From the NCBI RefSeq assembly GCF_900497595.1, contig NZ_UFQO01000005.1:85785-149784 (forward strand): 64,000 bases of DNA. Direction: 5' to 3'. The notes beneath the pieces were generated by a model. The model was not told the origin of the DNA, did not search any database, and saw only the letters and a list, made by a program, of their open reading frames with translations. Source of the DNA: Treponema pectinovorum. GTDB taxonomy: Bacteria; Spirochaetota; Spirochaetia; Treponematales; Treponemataceae. A program made the position numbers and the translations under genes. The number at the start of each line of letters is the position of its first letter. Within the stretch, counting starts at the first letter, position 1. Below, piece after piece: positions 33,690 to 42,651 of this stretch.

Positions 33690-36287
33690 TCATTCATAAA
33701 GGCTGTTTAAAAGTCTGTATAGCATATTCACTTTTTCTTTTTGCGCCACAGAAAGCATGCTTGTAGAATCGTCTGCAAGGCTTTCTAGCGAGGCTAAACT
33801 TTCATTCAACGCGGTCGAAAAACTTCTTGTAACTTTAAACCAATAAGTTCCTTTGCCATCGCTGTACAAAGTTATAAAACCGTATTCTTTTTGTTTTGGC
33901 TTTGCGATTTTTACCCTTAAAACGAATTTTAAACTTTCTATGAGCTTTGCCTCTTCGTCTTTTGTTCCCATTGTTAGGTTTAATTTTTTAGAAAAATCGT
34001 CTTCGCTTACAGGATTTAGATTTAAATTTTTTGCAACTTTTTTTATCAGGTTGAATTTTTCGCCAGCGAGCAAAGTTCCGTCGTTTAAAAGTATTTTTCC
34101 ACGTATAGAAGAAAGGCTTTCCAGATAATTTTCATCTTTTTCTTTTTTTAGTGCGGATTTTAATTTTTCTAAAGGAAAGATTGCAACTTTTTTTCCCTTA
34201 ATTTTTTGAATTTCAAATTTTTCTCCTCCAAAAGAAAGGGCAGTCGCTTCGCTTTTATCTTTTTGTAGAATTTCAGTTTTTTTGTCAAATGGATTTTCAT
34301 CGTTTGCAAATTTTAATCTTTTATTTTTTGTCTGACTTTTTAATGATTCAAATTTTCCAGCAAAGATTTTTTCTCTTATTCCACGCGAATTTTGCAGTCT
34401 GGATTCTAAATTTTTATCGATTTTTGCAAGGATTGCTTTTGTAAGCGGACTTACGCTCATTGCAAACATTCTGCTTGTCCGCACAATTTCTCCTGCCACT
34501 ATAAAAAGCGGATCTGCTCTAAACATTCCACTTCCTGGATGAATTGAAATTCTCTCTTCTGTGAGCGAACGGTAATTTTCTTTTCCTACGCGAATGCACA
34601 CAAATTGAATCATTCCGGCTACGATGCAGCAAAGATAGTTTTCCATCGAACCGCCGGAAGAAATTGGAATTCCCAAAGCGGTTATCTCTTCTTCTAACTG
34701 CTCCTTTATGCTTTCAATTTCTCTCATCACCTTTTCATCGAGATAATTGTTCTGGCAAAAGCGAGTTTTGTTCTGTGTGGCCTGCCATTTACGAAAAAGT
34801 TTTACGTAAGAAACAAAATCGCCTTGTATGTCTCTAAATGCGTGGTGGGCAGCCCTTGCGTCCATCTCTTCGCCCATGGGAAGCACAAACGGAGATTGCG
34901 TGCTTAAAAATGACGCTGCAATTACAGATTCTTCGAGCACATCTGGATAGTTCATTATGCTTTCTACTAGAATTCTGCTTACACGTGGCTCTAATGGAAA
35001 TTCTACCATGAGCTTTCCGATTGCAGATAGTGTTCTGTCTTCGTTTAATGCTTTTAGCATATTTAGAGTTTCTATTGCACCAAGGATGTTGTTCTTTTCT
35101 GGTTTTGAAATAAAGTCAAAATTTTCAAAATCCGTTATTCCCAGTTCGCTCATCCTGAGGCAGACTTCGCTTAAATCTGTTCGAAAAATCTCTTCTGTCG
35201 TGTATTCGGGGCGTTTTTCAAAATCGGCTCTGCTGTAAAGTCGATAGCAGGTTCCTGCACAGGTTCTTCCCGCTCTGCCACGCCTTTGGCTGCAACTTGC
35301 TTTGCTCACCGGGGTTTCGATTAAAGAAGAAGAGTAAGTCATAGGATTGTAAAAATTGAGTTTTGCAAGTCCAGAATCGATTACAGTTGTTATGCCGTTT
35401 ATAGTGACGGAAGTTTCTGCGATATTTGTTGAAATTACGACTTTCTTTTTTCCAAATGGTGCAGAATTAAATACTTTTTCCTGCTCTTCTTTTGGAAGTC
35501 TTCCATAAAGCGGAATAAGGTGAAGTTTTGAGCGGAACGGAGAAGTTAAAAGATTTTGCATGCAGTCTTTTATCACTTTTTCTCCTGGTAAAAAAACTAA
35601 GATGTCGCCTTGCTCTTTGTTATCCAAAATGCGTTCAATAGTCGATTGAATTTTTGAAAGCAGCACTTGTATGCCAGTTTCTGTCAAAGTTGTGGCCTTT
35701 GATTTTGGCGGATCGTAAACCATTGTTACAGGAAAGGTCTGAGTTTTTATATCCACGATTGGACAGTTATAAAAATAGGAAGAAAACGCTTGTGCGTTCA
35801 TAGTTGCAGAAGAAACGATTACTTTAAAATCTGGTCTTGCTGCTAAAACTCGCTTTAAAAGCCCAAGACAAAAATCTATATTCAAACTGCGCTCGTGTGC
35901 TTCATCGACCATTATTACAGAATATTTTGAAAGCCAGGGGTCGAGCTTCATCTCCTGTAATAAAATTCCATCGGTCATTATTTTTATTTTTGTCGTTTCG
36001 TCGGTTTTATCTTCAAATCTCATTTTGTAACCGACTAAACCCGGATACGAAGTTTTTAGTTGCTTTGCTATAAACTCGCTCACAGAAAGTGCTGAAATTC
36101 TCCTAGGTTGTGTTACGGCGATGATTCCGTCTTTAGAATATCCTGCTTCGTGTAGAATGACTGGAATTTGGGTCGTTTTTCCGGAGCCTGTTGGAGATTG
36201 AACGACTATTACCTGTTTTTTTTTGAGTTCGTCTAAAATCAAATTTTTTTGTTCATATACAGGAAGTTTTTTATAGTCTATTGCCAT
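33690..36287 (-). CDS. HrpA-like DEAH-box RNA helicase
   Basis: An 865-aa protein with motif I GSGKTTQ, motif II DEAH, motif III SAT, and the C-terminal helicase motif QRRGRAGR. A ratchet/winged-helix and OB-like part follow, as in HrpA/DEAH helicases. It acts on RNA, possibly in rRNA processing or mRNA handling. It is shorter than E. coli HrpA and is longer than HrpB only at the C-terminus. Its start lies within the end of the upstream CapA-like gene (10-nt overlap), implying coupling. Confidence 0.88.
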   Translation of the reverse strand: MAIDYKKLPVYEQKNLILDELKKKQVIVVQSPTGSGKTTQIPVILHEAGYSKDGIIAVTQPRRISALSVSEFIAKQLKTSYPGLVGYKMRFEDKTDETTKIKIMTDGILLQEMKLDPWLSKYSVIMVDEAHERSLNIDFCLGLLKRVLAARPDFKVIVSSATMNAQAFSSYFYNCPIVDIKTQTFPVTMVYDPPKSKATTLTETGIQVLLSKIQSTIERILDNKEQGDILVFLPGEKVIKDCMQNLLTSPFRSKLHLIPLYGRLPKEEQEKVFNSAPFGKKKVVISTNIAETSVTINGITTVIDSGLAKLNFYNPMTYSSSLIETPVSKASCSQRRGRAGRTCAGTCYRLYSRADFEKRPEYTTEEIFRTDLSEVCLRMSELGITDFENFDFISKPEKNNILGAIETLNMLKALNEDRTLSAIGKLMVEFPLEPRVSRILVESIMNYPDVLEESVIAASFLSTQSPFVLPMGEEMDARAAHHAFRDIQGDFVSYVKLFRKWQATQNKTRFCQNNYLDEKVMREIESIKEQLEEEITALGIPISSGGSMENYLCCIVAGMIQFVCIRVGKENYRSLTEERISIHPGSGMFRADPLFIVAGEIVRTSRMFAMSVSPLTKAILAKIDKNLESRLQNSRGIREKIFAGKFESLKSQTKNKRLKFANDENPFDKKTEILQKDKSEATALSFGGEKFEIQKIKGKKVAIFPLEKLKSALKKEKDENYLESLSSIRGKILLNDGTLLAGEKFNLIKKVAKNLNLNPVSEDDFSKKLNLTMGTKDEEAKLIESLKFVLRVKIAKPKQKEYGFITLYSDGKGTYWFKVTRSFSTALNESLASLESLADDSTSMLSVAQKEKVNMLYRLLNSLYE

Positions 36288-37516
36288 TTAGATATTCCTT
36301 TTAAATCTTCATAAATTTTTATTCTCGATTTTATATAGTTTGCCCAAAGCAAAAGCGCCGAACGCTCAAGGCAGTGAATAAAATCTTCATCCGCAAGTCT
36401 TACAACAAACTGTCCGTCTGGAGTTATGTAGGTTGTAATTAGATGTGGTTCAATTTTTGTAAGAGTTATTTTGTTTTTTGTTTTTTTATTTTTAGCATCG
36501 TCCCTTTTTAGATTGAGGAGCGTTTCTTTTTGGAATTTTACTTTTATCAAAAGACCATCGCCTGTGTCGTCCCTTTCGTCTGGATTTTTTTGTAGAGAAG
36601 GTCGCGTCCTCTGTCCAGAAATCGTATTTCCGTTTCCGTACATTATAAAGGCTTTTCTGGAAGTTTCATCATCAAAAACCTCGATAGTTTCAAACTCCTT
36701 TGTAACGTGCGGATGATTTGCCCAGATAACGTCTGCTTTGCATTCTTTTACGAGCGTTTTAAAGAAAATTCTGTGGCTCTGTGTAACTTGCTTTTTGTAT
36801 TCTTCTTCGTCTGTGTGCACGCTTACGATAAATAAATCGGCTTCATTTTGCTCTCGCAATTTTTTTAGCGTTCCAATCAATTCTTTTTGCTTTTTTTGAG
36901 GAAAGTAATCTACAAAATTTGCAGCGTCTGGTCTGTTTAAGATTTCTGTAAAGGCGACGAAAAGAATTTTCCAGCCGTTTTTTTCGATTATGCGATGTGT
37001 TATTTTTGAATCATTTTTTTTTCGTAGCCCACAGGCGTATATTCCATCTGTCTTTTCAAACCTTTCAAAAAAAGTTCTCGTTTCGTTTATTCCTTCTAAA
37101 TACCAATCGTTTGAATGATTGTTTGCAAGCGAAAAAACATTAAATCCAACGTCTTTAGCAGCTTTTACATAAGTTGAATGCATATTGAACTGCGGATATC
37201 CGCTCCATTCCAAGCTGTCGCAAACTGGTGCTTCTATGTTTGCAAAACAGAGGTCTTCTCCCTGCAAAACAGATTTTAAATCCTGCCATATTTTAGAAAA
37301 ATCTTTTTGGCGAAAATTTACTGGATGAGCCATTATGTCGCCAGCAAAGGTAAGGTTTATTTGAGTTGTGATTTTTTCGTTCGCAGCTTGCTCTTGCTGT
37401 GTTTCGTCAACGATTTTCTGCTTTGTAGAAGAGCAGGAAAAAAGTAGAATTATTAAAACAAGGGATTTTGCTGTTGATGTAAAAAATTTTGGTGCACAGG
37501 AGCGAGTAAAAATCAT
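36278..37516 (-). CDS. CapA-like (PGA_cap) lipoprotein
   Basis: About 412 aa from ATG 37516, preferred over the longer reading because TATACT lies 6 nt before this ATG. There is a lipobox (ILLFSCSS) after a hydrophobic segment, then the metallophosphatase-like PGA_cap core: AGDIMAHP, NIEAPV, NNHSNDW, SVHTDEE and WANHPH. Homologues include CapA of poly-gamma-glutamate capsule synthesis, but many are of unknown role. It should sit in the periplasm anchored to a membrane. Confidence 0.8.
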   Translation of the reverse strand: MIFTRSCAPKFFTSTAKSLVLIILLFSCSSTKQKIVDETQQEQAANEKITTQINLTFAGDIMAHPVNFRQKDFSKIWQDLKSVLQGEDLCFANIEAPVCDSLEWSGYPQFNMHSTYVKAAKDVGFNVFSLANNHSNDWYLEGINETRTFFERFEKTDGIYACGLRKKNDSKITHRIIEKNGWKILFVAFTEILNRPDAANFVDYFPQKKQKELIGTLKKLREQNEADLFIVSVHTDEEEYKKQVTQSHRIFFKTLVKECKADVIWANHPHVTKEFETIEVFDDETSRKAFIMYGNGNTISGQRTRPSLQKNPDERDDTGDGLLIKVKFQKETLLNLKRDDAKNKKTKNKITLTKIEPHLITTYITPDGQFVVRLADEDFIHCLERSALLLWANYIKSRIKIYEDLKGISKWQ

Positions 37517-37522
37517 AGACAA

Positions 37523-37528
37523 AGTATA
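37523..37528 (-). promoter_or_regulatory. -10 element 6 nt before the CapA-like ATG
   Basis: On the minus strand TATACT (37528-37523) precedes ATG 37516 by six bases, with TTGTTT 17 bp further upstream (37551-37546). The mRNA would be leaderless. Confidence 0.5.
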
Positions 37529-37650
37529 GTAAAAACAGTTCATAAAAACAACTTGAGCGAGGAAGCAAATTAAAAATTGCGAAAATTGAACGATACGTTT
37601 TCGAGCGATTTTACGATTGTGAATTGAATAAAGTGATTTATCTCTGTAAA

Positions 37651-38019
37651 ATGGCTTTTATGTTTGAAGTAAAAGATAACGACCTTTTTGACCTCGAAGA
37701 AGAAGATTTTGATACGATCCTTGCTTCTGATATAGATTTTCATGGAAAAATCAGTTTTGCAAAACCCTTTATGATAAAAGGCAATGTTTCTGGCTCTATA
37801 GAAGCGACAAGCGATCTTGTTATAGATTCTGGTGCAGTTGTTAATGCTGGTATAAATGCCAGTCGAGTTTTGGTTCGTGGCAAAGTAGAAGGCAATATCG
37901 TTGGACGTGATTTGGTTTTTGTCGCTTCGACAGGTTCTGTAACTGGCGATATAAGCGCTCGTCAGGTTGTCCTTGAAATAGGTTCCAGATTTTCTGGAAA
38001 ATGCACTATGAAAGACTGA
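37651..38019 (+). CDS. Bactofilin (polymer-forming cytoskeletal protein)
   Basis: About 122 aa from ATG 37651 (an upstream TTG is less likely). The beta-helix repeats of hydrophobic residues (ISFAKPFMIKGNVSGSI, VVNAGINASRVLVRGKVEGNIVG, SVTGDISARQVVLEIGSRFSG) are the bactofilin signature, with acidic N-terminal tail. Bactofilins form non-polar filaments tied to cell shape and peptidoglycan. A TPR protein follows 20 nt later. No ordinary ribosome site is visible at either Met. Confidence 0.85.
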   Translation: MAFMFEVKDNDLFDLEEEDFDTILASDIDFHGKISFAKPFMIKGNVSGSIEATSDLVIDSGAVVNAGINASRVLVRGKVEGNIVGRDLVFVASTGSVTGDISARQVVLEIGSRFSGKCTMKD

Positions 38020-38039
38020 TTATTTTTAAGGTGGGAAAA

Positions 38040-38663
38040 ATGAAAAAGATATTTTTAGGCTTTGCTTTCTTTTCAATTTTTTTGTGTTCGATTTTTTCGC
38101 AGCAGAGGGCGGACGCTTTATTGCTTTACAGAAATGGAAAGTATGATGAAGCGATAAAAATTTGCGAACTTGAAATCGCAGAAAATCCTCAAAATATAGA
38201 TTCTTACTGTGTGCTTTGCTGGAGTTTGGTGCGGAATCGCCAATATGCAGAAGCAGAACAAAGAACAAAAGAGGCACGAGCGGTAAATTCTACAGATGTG
38301 CGCTTGATAGAAATTCAAGGAGAAGCAAAATTCTATCTAGGTAAAAATTCCGAAGCGCTGGAACTCTTTCAGCTTTATCTTGCAAATGTACCTGTAAATG
38401 GAAGTCGAATCGGCAATGCTTATTACTACATGGGCGAAATATACATAAGGCAGGCAAAATATCAGCATGCAGACATAGCTTTTACAGCAGCTGTTCACAC
38501 AGAACCTTTGATTGACTACTGGTGGACAAGGTGCGCTTATGCGAGAGAAATGGCAGGAAACTACGATTCTTCTCTGGTTGCTTACGACAAGGCACTGGAA
38601 TTAAAGCCTTCCAACGAAGATGCTCAGCGTGGAAAAGAGAGAGTTTCGGCAAGACTTCGCTAA
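38040..38663 (+). CDS. Secreted TPR protein
   Basis: A 207-aa protein; ATG 38040 is chosen because of AAGGTGGG before it and the signal peptide (IFLGFAFFSIFLCSIFS). It holds four to five TPR units (RNGKYDEAIKICELEIAENP, NSEALELFQLYLANVP, KYQHADIAFTAAVHTEP, DSSLVAYDKALELKPSNEDA). TPRs act as scaffolds for protein contacts. It follows the bactofilin and may work with it at the envelope; that link is inference. Confidence 0.8.
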   Translation: MKKIFLGFAFFSIFLCSIFSQQRADALLLYRNGKYDEAIKICELEIAENPQNIDSYCVLCWSLVRNRQYAEAEQRTKEARAVNSTDVRLIEIQGEAKFYLGKNSEALELFQLYLANVPVNGSRIGNAYYYMGEIYIRQAKYQHADIAFTAAVHTEPLIDYWWTRCAYAREMAGNYDSSLVAYDKALELKPSNEDAQRGKERVSARLR

Positions 38664-38673
38664 CGACAAAAAA

Positions 38674-40104
38674 ATGCCTAAAAAAATACATTTTGAAACT
38701 CTAGGTTGCAAGTTAAATCAGGTGGAAAGCGAGGGAGCCGCATCTGCGTTTAAGAATTCGGGTTTTTCTGTTTCCATGACTCCTTTTTCCGCTTCTAAAC
38801 TTCAAGATGATGATATAATTCTTTGCATAGTAAATACCTGTACCGTAACTGCAAAAGCAGAACAAAAAGCTCGCAGAATAATAAGGCTTTTGCTTTTTAA
38901 ATGTCCAAACAGTGCGGTTTTAGTTACAGGATGCTATGCTCAAAATTCTGCGGAAGAAATTCGCTCGATAGGTGAGCGCGTTTGTGTTTTGGGTGGGCAA
39001 TACAAAGGCCACCTTGCAGATATTCCAGATTTTTTGAATAAAAACCCTTTTCTTTTTGGCAAGGCGCTTGCAAATGCAATCGATGAAAAATCAAAAAGGA
39101 TAAGCGCTCTTTCAAGCATTGCAGAAATTCAGCAACCATTTAGACTTGTGCCAGACGGCTTTATTCATCATTCTCGTGCATCGCTAAAAATTCAAGATGG
39201 ATGTAATTGCGTTTGTACTTATTGCGCAATCCGCCTTGCCCGCGGAAAATCTGTGAGCCTTGAAGTTGAACAAGTCCTGTCGCGGATAAAAGCACTCGAA
39301 GAAAGCGGACAGAACGAAGTTGTAATTACAACCGTAAACATTTCGCAGTATAGAGGATTTTGGAATGGCGACTATGTCAATTTTTCGGCACTCTTAAAAC
39401 TCATACTGGAAAATACAAAAAAAATAAGGATAAGAATTTCAAGTTTGTACCCAGAGACCGTTGATGAAGAATTTGCAAAAATCGTAGAAAATCCCAGAGT
39501 TTGCCCTCATTTTCATATTTCTGTTCAAAGCGGAAGCGATTCGATACTTTTAAAAATGAAGAGACCGTATAAGATTGAAGCGGTTTATAAAGCTTGCTCG
39601 CTTTTAAAAAAGGCAAAGTCTAATCCTTTTTTTGCTTGTGATATAATTGCAGGGTTCCCGGGAGAAAGCGAAGAAGATTTTGCACTTACGATGAAAATGT
39701 TAAAAGACTGCGGTTTTACTTTTGTTCACGCTTTTCCATTTAGCGCTCGTCCAAATACACTTGCTTACAAAATGCGACCGATGGTACCAAATTCTGTTGC
39801 AGGAAAAAGGGTTTCGCTGCTGGAAGATTACAATTCAATTTCAAAAAATGACTATATAAATTCTTTTATAGGGGCGACTTTGATTGCAATCTGCGAAAAT
39901 GTTCATAAGCCAAAAGTTTTAAAAGATAGAGTTATCGTTCACGCGGTTACAGATAATTTTCTTCATTGCCAGTTGATTTTTACAAAAGAAGAAAAATTCC
40001 CACAAAGCGGCTCTTTAATCTATGTAAAAATAAGGCGTCCTCTTACAAAGGACGAAGTTACAGGCGAATGCGACACTTTGGCGGACTTTCAAGGTTTTGT
40101 GTAA
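38674..40104 (+). CDS. MtaB-type radical SAM tRNA methylthiotransferase
   Basis: A 476-aa protein, with ATG 38674 placed just after the TPR stop codon. The MTTase N-terminal domain shows GCKLNQVESEG (C12), NTCTVT (C56) and GCYAQ (C87). The radical SAM cluster is CNCVCTYC, followed by GFPGESEEDF and a C-terminal TRAM region. The spacing fits the MtaB/CDKAL1 group that makes ms2t6A37 in tRNA. The MiaB (ms2i6A) group is the alternative. A terminator follows. Confidence 0.85.
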   Translation: MPKKIHFETLGCKLNQVESEGAASAFKNSGFSVSMTPFSASKLQDDDIILCIVNTCTVTAKAEQKARRIIRLLLFKCPNSAVLVTGCYAQNSAEEIRSIGERVCVLGGQYKGHLADIPDFLNKNPFLFGKALANAIDEKSKRISALSSIAEIQQPFRLVPDGFIHHSRASLKIQDGCNCVCTYCAIRLARGKSVSLEVEQVLSRIKALEESGQNEVVITTVNISQYRGFWNGDYVNFSALLKLILENTKKIRIRISSLYPETVDEEFAKIVENPRVCPHFHISVQSGSDSILLKMKRPYKIEAVYKACSLLKKAKSNPFFACDIIAGFPGESEEDFALTMKMLKDCGFTFVHAFPFSARPNTLAYKMRPMVPNSVAGKRVSLLEDYNSISKNDYINSFIGATLIAICENVHKPKVLKDRVIVHAVTDNFLHCQLIFTKEEKFPQSGSLIYVKIRRPLTKDEVTGECDTLADFQGFV

Positions 40105-40142
40105 GGCTGTAATTTTTTATTTTGTCTGCTTCTTAAAAACTC

Positions 40143-40170
40143 ACTGCACGAGTGCAGTTTTTTATTTTTG
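40143..40170 (+). terminator. Intrinsic terminator after the methylthiotransferase
   Basis: ACTGCA-CGAG-TGCAGT (40143-40158) and then TTTTTTATTTTT. It is a clean GC-containing hairpin with a U-tract. Confidence 0.85.
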
Positions 40171-40235
40171 CTGTTATTTACCATATTGCCGCATAACTGC
40201 AATCCCTTTATCTTTTCTGTAGATTTATAAATCGC

Positions 40236-40241
40236 TATAAT
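40236..40241 (+). promoter_or_regulatory. -10 element before the Mla operon (leaderless type)
   Basis: TATAAT in the context ATCGCTATAAT, with 7 nt to ATG 40249 and no Shine-Dalgarno. The -35 is weak. A leaderless mRNA is inferred. Confidence 0.55.
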
Positions 40242-40248
40242 CGGATTT

Positions 40249-41025
40249 ATGATTTCAAAACTTGGTCATTGCATAATACACTATTTTGACGGCGTCCCTT
40301 ACGTATTTGGATACATTGGACGCACGCTTTTAAGTTCTTTTGCATTTTTAAGCACAAAAAACAGTCGAAAGATTTTGATTATGCAACTGCTTTTTACATT
40401 TATAGAAGCACTTCCTTTAATCTGCATAATTGCAACTGCGATGGGAACTGCAATCTACATAATGGGCGCAAGATTTCTTTCTTCGATTGGGCAAGCTTTT
40501 TTAATCTATAAATTTTTGAGCATCGTGATAACTCTTGAATTAGGACCTGTAATCGTTGGATTTATAGTAATCGCGCGTTCAGCAACAGCAATCGCTACAG
40601 AACTTGGGGGAATGGTTACTTCTCACCAGATAGAAAGTTATATTTCCTGTGGAGTTGACCCGATAAGCCATCTTGTTTCTCCGAGATTTTTGGGAGTTAC
40701 TCTTTCTGTCTTTTTTTTAAACCTTTATTTTTCGTTTTGCGGACTTATAGGACCTGCGATAATCGAATTTTTTATAAATCCTCTAACATCGTTCTCATAT
40801 TTGGATTCGCTGTTGTCGAATATTTCGCCTTCTGTAATTTTTACTTCTGTTTTAAAGAGTGTACTTTTTGGAATAATCATTTCGATAACGGCAACATATT
40901 ACGGTTTAAGCGTTGAACGAGCATCTACGGAGATTCCAGTTGCAGGAATTTCTGCGGTTGGAAAATCTGTGCTTGGTATTATTCTTGCGGACATCTTTAT
41001 AATTGTGCTGTATTATCTTTTGTAG
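40249..41025 (+). CDS. mlaE: MlaE-type phospholipid transport permease
   Basis: A 258-aa permease with five to six helices and the MlaE/YrbE signature (LGPVIVGFIVIARSATAIATELGGM, described in parts; EIPVAGISAVGKSV). MlaE forms a complex with MlaF ATPase and MlaD for lipid traffic between the two membranes. It is the first gene of a permease-ATPase-MCE run with overlapping or adjacent ends. The direction of lipid movement cannot be told. Confidence 0.9.
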   Translation: MISKLGHCIIHYFDGVPYVFGYIGRTLLSSFAFLSTKNSRKILIMQLLFTFIEALPLICIIATAMGTAIYIMGARFLSSIGQAFLIYKFLSIVITLELGPVIVGFIVIARSATAIATELGGMVTSHQIESYISCGVDPISHLVSPRFLGVTLSVFFLNLYFSFCGLIGPAIIEFFINPLTSFSYLDSLLSNISPSVIFTSVLKSVLFGIIISITATYYGLSVERASTEIPVAGISAVGKSVLGIILADIFIIVLYYLL

Positions 41026-41032
41026 GAATTAT

Positions 41033-41707
41033 ATGTCTTTGTTTAAAGTTGAATCAGTTGAATTTTCTTCGCGCAGCCAAAAAATAATTAACGGTATTAG
41101 TTTAGAAATTCAAAAGGGAACTACTACAGCGTTTTTAGGAGCTTCTGGCAGTGGAAAATCTACACTTTTAAAAATGATTGCAGGAATTTTAATTCCAACT
41201 TCTGGAGAAATTTTTTTTAATGGTCAGGATATTTTTTTAATGAATAATTCTGAAAATTTGGATTTTAGAAAGAAATGCTCCTTTGTTTTTCAAGATTCAG
41301 CGCTTTGGGCTAACCAGACGATAGTTCAAAACCTTACTCTGCCTTTGCAGGTTCATTTTCCAACGATGTCTCAAGAAGAACGGCTTTTTGCAGTTGAAAG
41401 CATCTGTGCTAAGGTGGGATATGACAGGGACTTATCGCTTAGACCTACAGATCTTTCAACTGGAGAGCAAAAAAGGATAGCCTTTGCCCGTGCAATGATT
41501 TTAGGTCCAGAAGTGATTTTTTTAGATGAATGCACAGAATCTTTAGACAGGCGTGGAACCAAAGTCATAACAGAGCTTTTGCACAATTTTTTAGAGCAGG
41601 AAAATACAATCATTTACGTGAGCCATAATCCAGCGTTCATAAATGAATTTCCAGGAACAATCTATAAAATAGAAAACGGTGTTTTAAAAGAGGAGAGCGA
41701 AAAATGA
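41033..41707 (+). CDS. mlaF: MlaF-type ABC ATPase
   Basis: A 224-aa ABC ATPase; ATG 41033 is used, just after the permease stop. Walker A is GASGSGKST, the signature is LSTGEQKR, Walker B is VIFLDEC. It powers the MlaE permease. The signature is slightly off the LSGGQ consensus, as is usual in this family. It overlaps mlaD by 4 nt. Confidence 0.92.
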   Translation: MSLFKVESVEFSSRSQKIINGISLEIQKGTTTAFLGASGSGKSTLLKMIAGILIPTSGEIFFNGQDIFLMNNSENLDFRKKCSFVFQDSALWANQTIVQNLTLPLQVHFPTMSQEERLFAVESICAKVGYDRDLSLRPTDLSTGEQKRIAFARAMILGPEVIFLDECTESLDRRGTKVITELLHNFLEQENTIIYVSHNPAFINEFPGTIYKIENGVLKEESEK

Positions 41708-42633
41708 AATTCAAAATTCGCTTTGCAGATCAAATCGTAGGAATCTTTTCGATAATGGCTCTCGCAGGTCTTATTGCTTTAATTTTTGCCATAGGTGGAA
41801 GACAGCACTGGTTCGAAAAAAAATCAAATTTTTATACGGTCTTTGAATCAGGCAGTGGGCTTAGCGTTGGGATGGATTTGAATTACAAGGGTTTTTCAAT
41901 CGGTAAGATAAAAAAGGTAAGTCTCGAAGGCGTTATGGTGCGCGTGGACTATTATGTTTTAGGCGAATATTCCTCATTTATAAAAGAAAATTCTTTGGTT
42001 CAACTTGTGACAAGTCCAATCGGGCTGGGCTCTTCGTTTAATTTTTATCCGGGAAGCAGTTACAATTTGCTCGAAGACGGTTCCGAAATATTTCGGGTGG
42101 ACTCAGTTCCGGGGCAGTTGATAGTAGAAGAAAATTTAAACCAAATAGAAAAACAGACAGACTCGATTGGTGCACTCATGAACCAAGTTTCTACGCTTTT
42201 GGTAAATGTAAATTCTTTAGTTTCTCAGATAGATTCTGCATTTGCAGGAAAACTGCGCACAAAAGTTACTCCTATTCAAAGCATTGTAAAAGAAACCGAT
42301 TCTCTCATAAAAAATATCAATTCAATCTTGCAAGCAGAAAATGGAAGCCTTTCTCAAATTTTGGGTACAGACCTGTATAAAAATTTAAATTCTGTTGTGG
42401 CAAATCTTTTTAAAATAAGTTCTGATTTTGCAAGCGTTTCTCAAAATACAGATAACCTTTTAGAAAATGTAAGTCCTCAAGTTGACGAAGCGCTCGTTCA
42501 ACTCAATACACTTCTATTGCAACTACAGGATGTTATGACAGGCGTAAAAAATAATCCTTTGCTTCGAGGCGGCATTCCTGACAGAAGTAAAGAAGAGTCT
42601 TCCACTTTCCAAATGCGCAATTTTGATTTTTAA
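41704..42633 (+). CDS. mlaD: MlaD-type MCE lipid-binding protein
   Basis: A 309-aa protein with one N-terminal TM helix (GIFSIMALAGLIALIFAIGG), one MCE domain (about 40-125, GLSVGMDLNYKGFSIGKIKKV), then a long helical, Gln/Asn/Leu-rich segment (IDSIGALMNQVSTLLVNVNSLVSQID, described in parts) of the type that forms periplasmic needles. It is an MCE-family lipid carrier. There is no mlaC homologue in the window. Confidence 0.88.
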   Translation: MKFKIRFADQIVGIFSIMALAGLIALIFAIGGRQHWFEKKSNFYTVFESGSGLSVGMDLNYKGFSIGKIKKVSLEGVMVRVDYYVLGEYSSFIKENSLVQLVTSPIGLGSSFNFYPGSSYNLLEDGSEIFRVDSVPGQLIVEENLNQIEKQTDSIGALMNQVSTLLVNVNSLVSQIDSAFAGKLRTKVTPIQSIVKETDSLIKNINSILQAENGSLSQILGTDLYKNLNSVVANLFKISSDFASVSQNTDNLLENVSPQVDEALVQLNTLLLQLQDVMTGVKNNPLLRGGIPDRSKEESSTFQMRNFDF

Positions 42634-42651
42634 TTTTTTTAAGAGGTTTTT